64,000 nt of DNA from Dryocosmus kuriphilus (Eukaryota; Arthropoda; Insecta; Hymenoptera; Cynipidae), in assembly GCA_038277395.1 (NCBI GenBank), contig CM076193.1, positions 144,635,813 to 144,699,812 on the forward strand, in the 5' to 3' direction. Position 1 is the first letter of the stretch; every line of letters starts with the position of its first letter. The notes under the pieces were generated by a model that worked only from the letters and a program-made list of their open reading frames with translations, was not told the origin of the DNA and did not search any database. A program made the translations under genes and the position numbers. Positions 21,378 through 31,551 of the stretch are shown one piece after another.

Positions 21378-22662
21378 GCCGACGAGAGCTACAAATACAT
21401 GAGAAAAATGTAAAAATCTAATTTTCTTAGAATAAAAACTATTTCATCAAAATTTCTTTTACAGGAAATTAATCTACAAAGTTTTTAAATTTATTAAAAG
21501 CAGTATTCACTGACAAATCTGCCAATAAAGGAGAAATGCTTGACTTTTGGAGGAAAATTCGCTTCCGATGTATGGCAGGAAGTTCAAATCACAGATATGA
21601 AATGTTGATATTCATATTCAGTGTCATTATTAAATTAAAATATTATGTTAACATTATAATATTATCAATAAGAGATTAAAATTAACGAAAATTAAAAATA
21701 ATACTCCTTTAATTTACGAATAAAATTAGGAGAATTAAATATGAATTATTTAGACCAAAAATGAACTATTATGGAAATTCTATAGTTTTATAGTTCCTAT
21801 ATAATTTTATACTTAATTCTCGTATTTTTTGTAATTTAAAGAAAATATTTTTTTAATTTTGTTAAATTTTTATTTTTTATTGTTCATCATTCATAATTTT
21901 ATCATATTAACATAATATTTAAATTTAATAATGACAATAAATATTAATATCAACATGTTAGTGTCAATAACAAATCTTTGATTTGAACTTCGCGCCAGAT
22001 ATCGGAAGCGAATTTTCATCCAAGTCACCCATTTCTCCTTTCTTGTCAGTAAATATTGCTTTTAAGGCTGTTGGCCGAGGTGTCGAAAAATAGGTTAGAA
22101 ATGTGTTGTCGCCTTAATTCCTATTCAATTCCATCAGTTTTCATATATATGACTTATGTATTTTAAAGAGACACTTTGCAAAAAAATTTCCTCAACCCGG
22201 AAGGGGTTCACGGTTGTATGAGGTGCGCTTAGTATACAGTTTCCCGAAAAAAGTAAAAATATCTGTGCTAAAATACGATAATGGAAAAGTGTTGAAATGA
22301 GGGGAAGTAGAGAAAGAGTTCCAATGGTTTTCCATTATCGTATTTTAGCACAGATATTTTTACTTTTTTCGGAAAACTGTATACTAAGCGCACCTCATAC
22401 AACCGTGAACCCCTTCCGGGTTGAGGAAATTTTTTTGCAAAGTGTCTCTTTAAAATACATAAGTCGTATATACGAAAACAGATGGAATTGAATAGGAATT
22501 AAGGCGACAGCACATTTTTTTGACACCTCGGCCAGCAGCCTTAATAATATTAAAAACTTTCTAGATTCATGTCCTGTAAAAGAAATGTTGATGAGATGGT
22601 TTTTATTCCAAGAAAATTAGATTTTTACGGGTTTTCCCATGCATTTGTAGCTCTCGTCGGCC
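21378..22662. mobile_element. Large foldback element, first copy
   Basis: The left arm starts GCCGACGAGAGCTACAAAT at 21378 and the right arm ends with its complement near 22661. The arms meet around a 39-base loop (22289-22327). Arm similarity is high, for example CTCAACCCGGAAGGGGTTCA and AGTATACAGTTTYCCGAAAA against their complements. The left arm is interrupted by a nested MITE at 21494-22065. There is no coding capacity and no clear outer target duplication. Confidence 0.75.
21494..22065. mobile_element. Nested TTAA-flanked MITE, first copy
   Basis: Its ends are inverted: TTAAAAGCAGTATTCACTGA on the left and the complement of TTAAAAGCAATATTTACTGA on the right. Inverted similarity continues through AAAATTCGCTTCCGAT and AAGTTCAAATCA. 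TTAA occurs at both ends (21494-21497, 22062-22065). The right arm of the host foldback still has the uninterrupted site TTATTAAGGCTG (reverse complement, near 22540). TTAA targeting suggests piggyBac-type mobilisation. Confidence 0.8.
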
Positions 22663-22787
22663 CAATTAGTTCCTCAAAGGAAAATTAAGTCAGCATGGTA
22701 TTGGAGCTAACCGGAAGGTCAGTTCTTCGCTAACGCGAAAAAAGTGTCTGTGATGATATTAAGGTTATTGTAAATTAAAGAAAAATT

Positions 22788-22803
22788 GTGTAAATAAGTA
22801 AAA
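22788..22803 (+). repeat. Left target duplication of the SINE
   Basis: GTGTAAATAAGTAAAA is repeated exactly at 23122-23137, on the other side of the SINE. Confidence 0.85.
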
Positions 22804-23121
22804 AAGAGCCTCGGTGGCTCAGGTGCTAGCGCGTCGGCCTTCTAAGCAAGAGGTCCGGGGTTCTATTCCTGAACAGAGTACCAATGGAATTTTCTATGTA
22901 CTTCTACCGAGGCTCTCGTGGTTCGGAACCCACGTTAAACTGTAGGTCCCCTCATAAAGAGGCCAGTCATCTTTCGGGGAAGCTGCTTCATGTCGAGGGG
23001 CATATTGCTTAGGGGTCACTGGGCGACTTTGAGAGACTAAGGAAGGTGTAAAATTTGTTTGGAATTGTTCTGGAAGACTCTCAAAACCCGTAAAAGGGAG
23101 GGAGTATAAACTAATATAAAA
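22804..23121 (+). mobile_element. tRNA-headed SINE, first copy
   Basis: This 318-bp element is bounded by 16-bp direct repeats. Its head resembles a tRNA: GCCTCGGTGGCTCAGGTGC with an A-box-like TGGCTCAGGTGC, a CTTCTAA loop as in Arg-TCT tRNAs, and a B-box-like GGTTCTATTCC with one change. AGAGCCTCGGT at 22805 is matched by its complement at 22906-22916. The tail, CCCGTAAAAGGGAGGGAGTA near 23090, closely matches the 3' ends of the LINEs in this window. Confidence 0.8.
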
Positions 23122-23137
23122 GTGTAAATAAGTAAAA

Positions 23138-25684
23138 TATTATGTTGTGTGATACCGAGATTTTAATTCTTTTATTATTATTCTATACTGATAGACTTAT
23201 TTGTCAACATCTACCAAAGCGAGGTTATTTTGATACATTTGACAGATGATTTTTTTTATATTTTTAGCACAAATCTGTAACAAAATAAGCTGCTGCTGCA
23301 TTTTATATTGTTCAAATTCTGCGTAGATTTTTGCTCTTTCGATTGCCATTTTGTTATAAAGCGAAATCTAAAGACAAAAACAACGTTTATGCTCGTAAAA
23401 GTATGGCTATGCATATGACGTTTGAGTAGAAGACATACTAAGCATTGTATTTAAGTTATAATAAATGTTATTATAAATTTGTGGTTGTTAAACAAATAAA
23501 ATTAATTTCTTACGGAAAACTATTCATTTCCAAATTAAACTTCTTATATACGTAATTTGTATAAGTGTTTAAGTATTTAGAAGGTCAGATTGAAAAGTAT
23601 TGTTTCACGTTCACGAGATGTTTTCGTGAAATCTGCTTTGCAGCAACTTCGCACTGGGGAAGAGTTCAAAACTTTCGAATGCGATACCTCACATATAAAG
23701 TCTGAATTTTAAATGCGACTAAATGCGAACAAAAATTGTAAAATTATTGAATCACATTCAATGAGAGAGTTCGCTTTCAGTTGAATACTTCTGAATGCGA
23801 TACATGCGAATACTTCTTCCTTAATAATTGTGTAAAATCATTACTATAACCCAATTAGAACAAAGTATCGTTTATTTTATAATTTAAAAGCTCTATATAA
23901 CTGATCAAAGCTTTTTGTCTATAATAACAAGTGATGCGGTTAAAAATTTTGATTTGAAAATTGCGCGCTTTTCATACCTTCACCCTCTGATTAGCGACTG
24001 TCAACTCTCGTGTTATTTTCCAACTCTAGTATCACCCATAGCAGAACCCGTACCACCCGTGAACACCTGTGTGACTTTTTGCTATCCATAATCTCAAAAT
24101 TGTCAACTATATTTTTATTTTCCTAGCATTATTTTTCTGTAAAAATTTTTTGCATAAAATAATATATATAACTGACCTTTAACTGACGATTATTAAATAT
24201 CCAGTACTCGCAGGATTTTCGAGGTTTTTGTGCGGTTGCTCTTCGTTACTGTGAGTCGCAAAATTTGGAGTATTTTGGAGCCGAGCCAAGTAAAGTCAAC
24301 CCCACTGTTGCCGACTGTCAAGATTGAAGACTCAACGTCAAGTCTCAAGTTAGAAATGGTATGGTGTGATGTGAGCAGGGTTGGTGGCGTGTAATACGTC
24401 ACGTAATATGCGTAGTTTTCTACGTGTATATTACCAGATATTACGTCCCAAGTTTTCTACGCGAGCGTGACGTGTATTATTTCTCATGAAACCGTGTTGG
24501 GCGCAAGCGTAACAACTGCGCCTTGCAACTTATTCACATAACTTATATTTTATTACGCTAACAACAATTAAATCTTTCTAAAACAGTGAATGATTTTAAA
24601 AAGTACGATAGTGACAAAAGAAAATAATTAGTCTTACCTTGTTGTGTTATCTACTTTATGTACTTTATTTTTCAAAAGGCTTAGTATTCACGGTATTTAC
24701 CTATAGACTTGGAGCAGACTTACATGTAGCGCCGCGGTGTCTGAAAGGAGAATTAAGTGTGGAATAGGGAATGAATGTTTGTATACAGATAATGCATGTT
24801 TTTGTAGAAAATTTATTGTTTATTACATAGATTTTTTATCATGGATTATATTTTCGAAACCGGATTTTCCAAAATTATAAATGGAATGCAACTTAAGGAT
24901 TCTATAAATGAAAAAGATGTGAAACTAGTCAATTCTAATCATACGACACGCGTAAGGGAAATAAAAAAGGTGACAAAACAGTTATCGGACGTTTTTGCCT
25001 TCGTCGAACGTCAGTCAACATAGATGCTTATTTTGTGCTAATAAGTGATGCGCGCAAAATTGTTTGTGTAAAACTCGGTCTCATTTCATGGTCTGACATT
25101 TTATTTCCCTTAAAATGCTTACTGCAAATTCGCGAATATTTCGTCGGCTTCCATGACGATTTGTCAGGACTGAAACACAAATTCTGGCATGTTAAACTTA
25201 TTATTAGTTAGTTAATTAATTTATAATAATTTAATTAATAAGCAAATATAGTTTCCAACATATTTTTATAGATAATTACATGAAAATTGAATCAAATACA
25301 TTTTTTTTTTTAAATTATAGAAATTAATAATTTATTTTATATATGTTTCAACATTCGATTCAATTTTTAGTTGGTTAAATTTGACATGATTTTTATCATG
25401 TTCCATTTTTTGGAATATTTGATTCAATTTTTACGAGTTTTTAGCATCTTTTAAAATTAAATAAATTCATTTTTTTTTAAATGCTTGACTAAATTTTATC
25501 TAGTTCCTTTCTTCGCAATTTTATTGATCACATTCAATTTGTTGAATTTGGTTATTAAGTTTTTGAATATAAAAATTAAATTGTTACTTTTAATTCATAT
25601 AAATTTATAAAATTTTCGTAAATTATAAGAATTCATATAATTTTATATTTTTTATTTCTTTTTTTTTTACTTCATTAGATTATA
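23138..25684. other. AT-rich segment with fragments of dispersed repeats
   Basis: Around 23590-23830 are diverged repeats rich in GAATGCGAT and AAATGCGA, which recur inverted at 40800-41070. About 24005-24062 is an inverted counterpart of 21292-21352 (CACGGGTGGTAC and GAAAATAACAYGAGAGTTGA). Around 24700-24740, CTTGGAGCAGA with GGCGC/GCGCC motifs recurs inverted near 40385-40430. A 60-codon frame at 24841-25023 (MDYIFETGFSK...) has no recognisable motif. From 25180 the DNA is nearly pure AT. Confidence 0.5.
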
Positions 25685-26477
25685 TTATATGGCTTCCGTT
25701 TCCGGTACCGAAAGGTAAAGTACGCGTATTTACTCTGTGCCATCCTTTTTTGGTTTTGGCGACGGGTGTGGAGGTGTGATTGAGTTGAAAGGCAATAAAG
25801 GAGGTGAGTGTGGTGAAAGGGTTGTGTGGCAGTGTAAGGGAGTTGTTTTCAAAGTTGAAAGGGTTCAAACGAAAGTCGAAAGTGAGAGTTTAGAGGTTAG
25901 TTGCCGAGTTCGGAAAAGTGAGAGGGACGATAGGGCACAGCAGATCGGTAAGTTAGACCAGCATGTTTACAATGATGAGCCCAATGGGGGCCGGTAGAGG
26001 GCAGCAGCAAGTAGATAACCCCGGTACTGATGAGCTCACTGTGGCCGGCGAAACAAGAAGGGGTAAGAGTGATGCCAGGGATAGTACTGATTATGGAGAG
26101 ATGCAGTTTACGACGCCGAGAAACTTTGTGAGGGGTGAGAAGGAAGGGTGATTAGCCGACAGAAGAACTCGAGGTAGACCGTCAAATCGGGAACTGCTTA
26201 GTAGATCGAGATCTAGCAGTTTAGGATCGAGACAACTTGTTATCAAGTGGTGACAGGGGGGAGGGTTAACGGATAAAAGCGATGAAGGGGACAAGACGGA
26301 AGATAATAAAAGATCAAGGGAAGAAGAGGTGAATGAACAGGGAGAAGAGAAATTGCGGAAAAAGGTTAAGAAAAAGTCTCCACCCGAGAGGAATAAGGCA
26401 AAAGGAAAAGTCGATCTAGAGAATCTGGAAAGTCTCATTAAAGGTTTAGAGAAGAAACGAACGGCAGGCTGAATGAC

Positions 26478-27266
26478 ATGCAAAAGAGAGGGGATGAGGT
26501 CTGGGTGGAAATGAGGAAAGTTAGAGAAAAGTGGGAAGAATGGGATCTGGTGTGGCGGCAGGAAAAAGATAAGGCTTGGAAACAGTTGGAGGATATCGAG
26601 AAAAAGCAAAGAATGAGTAAGAAAGAGAGAAAACTTGATATCGAAAAGTTGGCAGAAAGAGTGAGAAATCTAGAATGTAAGAAGTCTGAGGACAGAAAGA
26701 AAGTGGATGAAGGGATAAGTGAAGGAGAGAAAATAAAAGAATTGAATGAGAATGTTATCCTAGAAAATGTGAGAATAAAATCAAGATTGAGAGAATTAGA
26801 AAGGAAAGTGGAAATAGAAGAGAAGACGAAACGTAGTAGAAATATAGTGATTAGAGGAATGAAAGTGGATAGTGAATCAGGAAGAGAAGAAGTGGAAAGG
26901 TTGTTAGGGGAAATTGGGACAAAAGTGCATGCGGAAGAGGTAAATGGAGTGGGAAGGAAGAATAAAGGTAAATCGAGTGTATATATAGTGAAAGTGAGAA
27001 GTGAGGAAGAAAAAGATGATATTATGAGAAAAAAGAAAGCTTTAAAGGGGAGGAAAAAAAGGATAGAGGAGGATATGACGTGGAATAAAAGAAGAAGAAA
27101 GTGGATGATGAAACAGAGAGCATGGAGTGAAAGAATGAAAGGGAACACGTTATGGATAGCGAAAGATAGGATGTGGGTAAACGGTAATGTGGAAAATGCA
27201 AGAGGCAAAGAAAGAGAAAGTAAAGGGAGGAAAGAAAGGGGGCATGGTGTCAGGAGTAAGGAATGA
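26478..27266 (+). CDS. LINE ORF1, copy B
   Basis: This 262-residue charged protein has a Lys/Glu-rich coiled coil to about residue 125, then the block RSRNIVIRGMKVDSESGREE...RLLGEIGTKVHAEE (~125-165). It ends in a basic region with WNKRRRKWMMKQRAW. It aligns with the 308-residue ORF1 of LINE A, which has a longer N-terminus. Upstream in-frame sequence after a stop near 26470 looks related, so the true start may be further 5' and disrupted. Its role would be binding of LINE RNA. Confidence 0.7.
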   Translation: MQKRGDEVWVEMRKVREKWEEWDLVWRQEKDKAWKQLEDIEKKQRMSKKERKLDIEKLAERVRNLECKKSEDRKKVDEGISEGEKIKELNENVILENVRIKSRLRELERKVEIEEKTKRSRNIVIRGMKVDSESGREEVERLLGEIGTKVHAEEVNGVGRKNKGKSSVYIVKVRSEEEKDDIMRKKKALKGRKKRIEEDMTWNKRRRKWMMKQRAWSERMKGNTLWIAKDRMWVNGNVENARGKERESKGRKERGHGVRSKE

Positions 27267-29221
27267 ATTGGTAGGTGAAGAGAGAATAGAAATGGGATTC
27301 GAGGAAACAGATGGATTAATGACGAAAATGGTGAAAATAGAAAGAAGAAAGGCGAGGATAGTTTGCAACTACAGGAGAAGGGAGAATAAGGTTGGAGTGT
27401 GATTAGGAAATGAGTGGCAAAAAGGATGATGAATTGGTTTTGATAGGAGGCGATCTGAATGCTTGGACAGGGGAACAGAGAGGGGAAATATGGGATGAAG
27501 AGAGTGAGACTTTCAGGTGAAAAAAGGGGAAACAGTAATAGACTACATTCTGGCAGAGGAAAGGATAAGGAGGCTGTTGGAAAGAATAGAAGCAGGGAAC
27601 GAAATAGGATTAGAACACTTCCCGGTAATTGCAACGTTGAAATGTGTGAATGGGAGAAGAGAAGGAAGGAAGAAGGAGGGAATGCCAAGGAAGAAAGCAA
27701 AGATGGGCAAGTGGGGAGTTGATAAAATAAGAGAATACTATGATTGAAGAGGGAGAAGGCGTGGATGCGATGTTGTGTGAGAGAAAGGAAAGGGTAGAAA
27801 AGATAGAGGAAGAAATTAGGTCAAGTGAAGACGAAAGAAGGGAGAAAAGAGGATGGTGGGACGTGGGATGTATAGAGAGTAAAGAACGTATGAAATTATC
27901 GTTAAAGAATTGGCGAAGAGGAGAGATAGACAGAAAGGAATATAATAAAAGAAAAAGGGAACACGAGAAATTACTAGATATGAAAAGACAGAAGGAGAAG
28001 GTGAGGTACATGGAGGAGGTAGAGAAAGCAATAAAGGAAGGAAAAAAATGGGAGGTGATCAATAAAGAGAGGTGTGGATGGAAAGGAATCAATGAAGAGA
28101 TACATATGGATGAATGGACGGTATACTTCAAGAAATTGCTAGGAGGCGTGGATAGCAAAGTGAAGGAGGAAGGCAGAAAGAGCAAGGAGGGAGGAATGGA
28201 AGGGAGGAATGAGGTGACGAGAGAGCAGGTGAATCAAACAATTGAGAAGCTAAAAAGAGACAAGGCAACAGGAGAGGATGGGATGAGAATGAAGCGTTGA
28301 AATTTGGAGGAAGAAGGATTAGAGAAGATATCTGGGAAGTATGTAGTAGAGTATGGAGAGGGGAAGGCTGGGCCAAGAAGTGGAGAACAGGTTTGGTCGT
28401 TCCGTTATTAAAGAAAGGTAGAGGCAGAAAAGTAGAAGATTATAGAAGAATCACTCTCATGCAAGTAACGTATGAAATTTACGCGGAGGTGCTTAGGAAG
28501 AGATTAGAAGAATAGGTAGAAGAGAAAGGAAGTATTCCACACAATCAAACAGGATTCAGGAAGGGGATGGGAACACTGGATAACATTTTCGTTCTGAATT
28601 ACCTAGTCAACAGGAACCTGGGACAGAAAAAATGCACTCTTCGTAGATTTAAAAGCAGCTTTCGACTCGGTGAATAGAAAAGTTTTGTGGAAGGCAATGA
28701 AAGAAAGGGAGGTCAACAAAGAGTTGATTGAGAGGATAAAAGAGGTCTTTATGGAGACGAAGACAAGGGTGAAGATCGGGGAACAGAAAGGGGAGGAGTT
28801 TTGGACAGGGAGGGGTCTCAGGCAAAGGTGCCCGCTAAGTCCATTGTTATTTAGCATAAAGTTAGCAGACCTAGAAGAGAAAATGGAAAATAATGGTAAA
28901 GGAGGTACAGTTCTAGCAAATAAAAGAATATACTCACTAGCGTACGCGGACGATGCGGTGCTTCTAGCAGAGAATGAAAATGAAATGAGCTTGCTATTGA
29001 AAGGAGTCGAAGAGTATGGGAGAGAGAAAGACTTGACAACTAATGTGACGAAGACAGAAATAGTATGTTTCAGAAAGAGAAAGAATGAAGTAAAGTATGG
29101 ATGGAAGGTAAATGGTGGAATAGTGGAAATGCTAGAGGAATTTTGTTATTTAGGATTTTGGTTCGAAGCGGGAGGTGTAAATGATATTCAGGTGAAAAAA
29201 AAGGATGGAAAGTTCGAGTAA
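27267..29221 (+). pseudogene. LINE ORF2 (endonuclease-RT), copy B, broken and 3' truncated
   Basis: Fragments in several frames give an apurinic-type endonuclease remnant (GGDLNAWTGEQ near 27450, GETVIDYILAEE near 27530), then a charged linker, then RT: DKATGEDG near 28260, VVPLLKKGRGRKVEDYRRIT near 28400, NQTGFRKGMGTLDNIF near 28550, DLKAAFDSVN near 28655, GLRQRCPLSPLLF near 28820 and YADDAVLLAENE near 28945. Stops and frameshifts occur near 27400, 27515, 27745, 28300, 28515 and 28640. The catalytic YADD is intact in sequence, but the frame is not. The C-terminal zinc region is lost at the duplication junction. Confidence 0.8.
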
Positions 29222-29296
29222 GGTGATGGGTCAAGTGCGGGGGATTGGAAAAAGAAGATTCAATGAGGACTGGAAGATGAGATTATGGCTGTTTGA

Positions 29297-29299
29297 AGA
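29297..29299 (+). other. Junction filler of the 8.4-kb tandem duplication
   Basis: Three bases (AGA) join the end of LINE B to the second copy of the R1 tail. They are present in neither parent flank at this place, consistent with end joining or template switching. Confidence 0.75.
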
Positions 29300-29791
29300 G
29301 CATCAAATTAATTATACTTTTTCAGGGTCCTACCATACTACTTTTCCACATATAGTTCCGAGTTTGATTTCCCAAATTTTTGTTTTGTCAACCTACCCTA
29401 ATGTATACATACCTACCAGATACCTACAATATTAACTATCAATAAAACTAAACTTTTGAAAATAATTGAGAGTAAGAGAGATCAAATGAAATATGTTAAA
29501 AAATTATAAATTTCATGCATTTCGCTCTATTATTGTTCTATAATCAAATAATGGATGCAATAAAGTATCCATCAACTATACGCGCGCGTACACATCGTGC
29601 ACTATTTTATTGCATTGCGTGTCAGAATAAGTTAGTTACGCCACGGAAAAAACGTCCGTAGCGAGTGAATTTAAGACACGTAGTGCTATAAAAAAACTTT
29701 TTGCACACGGGTGGTACTCCTATTCTAGCCTGTAGAAAGAAAATAACATGAGAGTTGACCGTCGCCGAGGGCGGCGCTGACAGTACTTTGA

Positions 29792-31076
29792 GCCGACGAG
29801 AGCTACAAATACATGAGAAAAATGTAAAAATCTAATTTTCTTAGAATAAAAACTATTTCATCAAAATTTCTTTTACAGGAAATTAATCTACAAAGTTTTT
29901 AAATTTATTAAAAGCAGTATTCACTGACAAATCTGCCAATAAAGGAGAAATGCTTGACTTTTGGAGGAAAATTCGCTTCCGATGTATGGCAGGAAGTTCA
30001 AATCACAGATATGAAATGTTGATATTCATATTCAGTGTCATTATTAAATTAAAATATTATGTTAACATTATAATATTATCAATAAGAGATTAAAATTAAC
30101 GAAAATTAAAAATAATACTCCTTTAATTTACGAATAAAATTAGGAGAATTAAATATGAATTATTTAGACCAAAAATGAACTATTATGGAAATTCTATAGT
30201 TTTATAGTTCCTATATAATTTTATACTTAATTCTCGTATTTTTTGTAATTTAAAGAAAATATTTTTTTAATTTTGTTAAATTTTTATTTTTTATTGTTCA
30301 TCATTCATAATTTTATCATATTAACATAATATTTAAATTTAATAATGACAATAAATATTAATATCAACATGTTAGTGTCAATAACAAATCTTTGATTTGA
30401 ACTTCGCGCCAGATATCGGAAGCGAATTTTCATCCAAGTCACCCATTTCTCCTTTCTTGTCAGTAAATATTGCTTTTAAGGCTGTTGGCCGAGGTGTCGA
30501 AAAATAGGTTAGAAATGTGTTGTCGCCTTAATTCCTATTCAATTCCATCAGTTTTCATATATATGACTTATGTATTTTAAAGAGACACTTTGCAAAAAAA
30601 TTTCCTCAACCCGGAAGGGGTTCACGGTTGTATGAGGTGCGCTTAGTATACAGTTTCCCGAAAAAAGTAAAAATATCTGTGCTAAAATACGATAATGGAA
30701 AAGTGTTGAAATGAGGGGAAGTAGAGAAAGAGTTCCAATGGTTTTCCATTATCGTATTTTAGCACAGATATTTTTACTTTTTTCGGAAAACTGTATACTA
30801 AGCGCACCTCATACAACCGTGAACCCCTTCCGGGTTGAGGAAATTTTTTTGCAAAGTGTCTCTTTAAAATACATAAGTCGTATATACGAAAACAGATGGA
30901 ATTGAATAGGAATTAAGGCGACAGCACATTTTTTTGACACCTCGGCCAGCAGCCTTAATAATATTAAAAACTTTCTAGATTCATGTCCTGTAAAAGAAAT
31001 GTTGATGAGATGGTTTTTATTCCAAGAAAATTAGATTTTTACGGGTTTTCCCATGCATTTGTAGCTCTCGTCGGCC
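29792..31076. mobile_element. Large foldback element, second copy
   Basis: This is the copy of 21378-22662 within the duplication, with the same 39-base loop and arms. Confidence 0.75.
29908..30479. mobile_element. Nested TTAA-flanked MITE, second copy
   Basis: This is the copy of 21494-22065, with TTAA at 29908-29911 and at its right end. Confidence 0.8.
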
Positions 31077-31217
31077 CAATTAGTTCCTCAAAGGAAAATT
31101 AAGTCAGCATGGTATTGGAGCTAACCGGAAGGTCAGTTCTTCGCTAACGCGAAAAAAGTGTCTGTGATGATATTAAGGTTATTGTAAATTAAAGAAAAAT
31201 TGTGTAAATAAGTAAAA

Positions 31218-31535
31218 AAGAGCCTCGGTGGCTCAGGTGCTAGCGCGTCGGCCTTCTAAGCAAGAGGTCCGGGGTTCTATTCCTGAACAGAGTACCAATG
31301 GAATTTTCTATGTACTTCTACCGAGGCTCTCGTGGTTCGGAACCCACGTTAAACTGTAGGTCCCCTCATAAAGAGGCCAGTCATCTTTCGGGGAAGCTGC
31401 TTCATGTCGAGGGGCATATTGCTTAGGGGTCACTGGGCGACTTTGAGAGACTAAGGAAGGTGTAAAATTTGTTTGGAATTGTTCTGGAAGACTCTCAAAA
31501 CCCGTAAAAGGGAGGGAGTATAAACTAATATAAAA
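31218..31535 (+). mobile_element. tRNA-headed SINE, second copy
   Basis: This is the copy of 22804-23121, flanked by the same 16-bp repeats at 31202-31217 and 31536-31551. Confidence 0.8.
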
Positions 31536-31551
31536 GTGTAAATAAGTAAAA

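Larger units (their letters stand above)
20885..29296 (+). repeat. 8.4-kb direct duplication, first copy
   Basis: From GCATCAAATTAATTATAC to TTATGGCTGTTTGA this segment is repeated almost base for base at 29300-37707. The offset drifts only from 8,415 to 8,411. It includes the R1 tail, foldback element, nested MITE, SINE and LINE B. Three extra bases (AGA) sit at the junction, 29297-29299. Confidence 0.95.
25685..29296 (+). mobile_element. LINE copy B, cut at its 3' end by the duplication junction
   Basis: It starts near GGCTTCCGTTTCCGGTACC and contains a ~790-bp 5' region, ORF1, and a broken ORF2 with endonuclease and RT. The sequence stops at GGCTGTTTGA (29296) and jumps to the R1 repeat, so the ORF2 C-terminus and 3' UTR are missing. 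All internal stops and frameshifts seen here are shared with copy C, so they predate the duplication. Confidence 0.85.

Noticed and set aside
24841..25023. 60-codon frame MDYIFETGFSK..., repeated at 33255-33437
   Set aside because: It has no recognisable motif and no splice or promoter context. It appears twice only because of the tandem duplication.
26438..27700. Minus-strand open frame of 420 codons rich in Ser, Phe and Leu
   Set aside because: It is antisense to the purine-rich LINE ORF1 and ORF2. Low-complexity composition and the clear sense-strand protein explain it.
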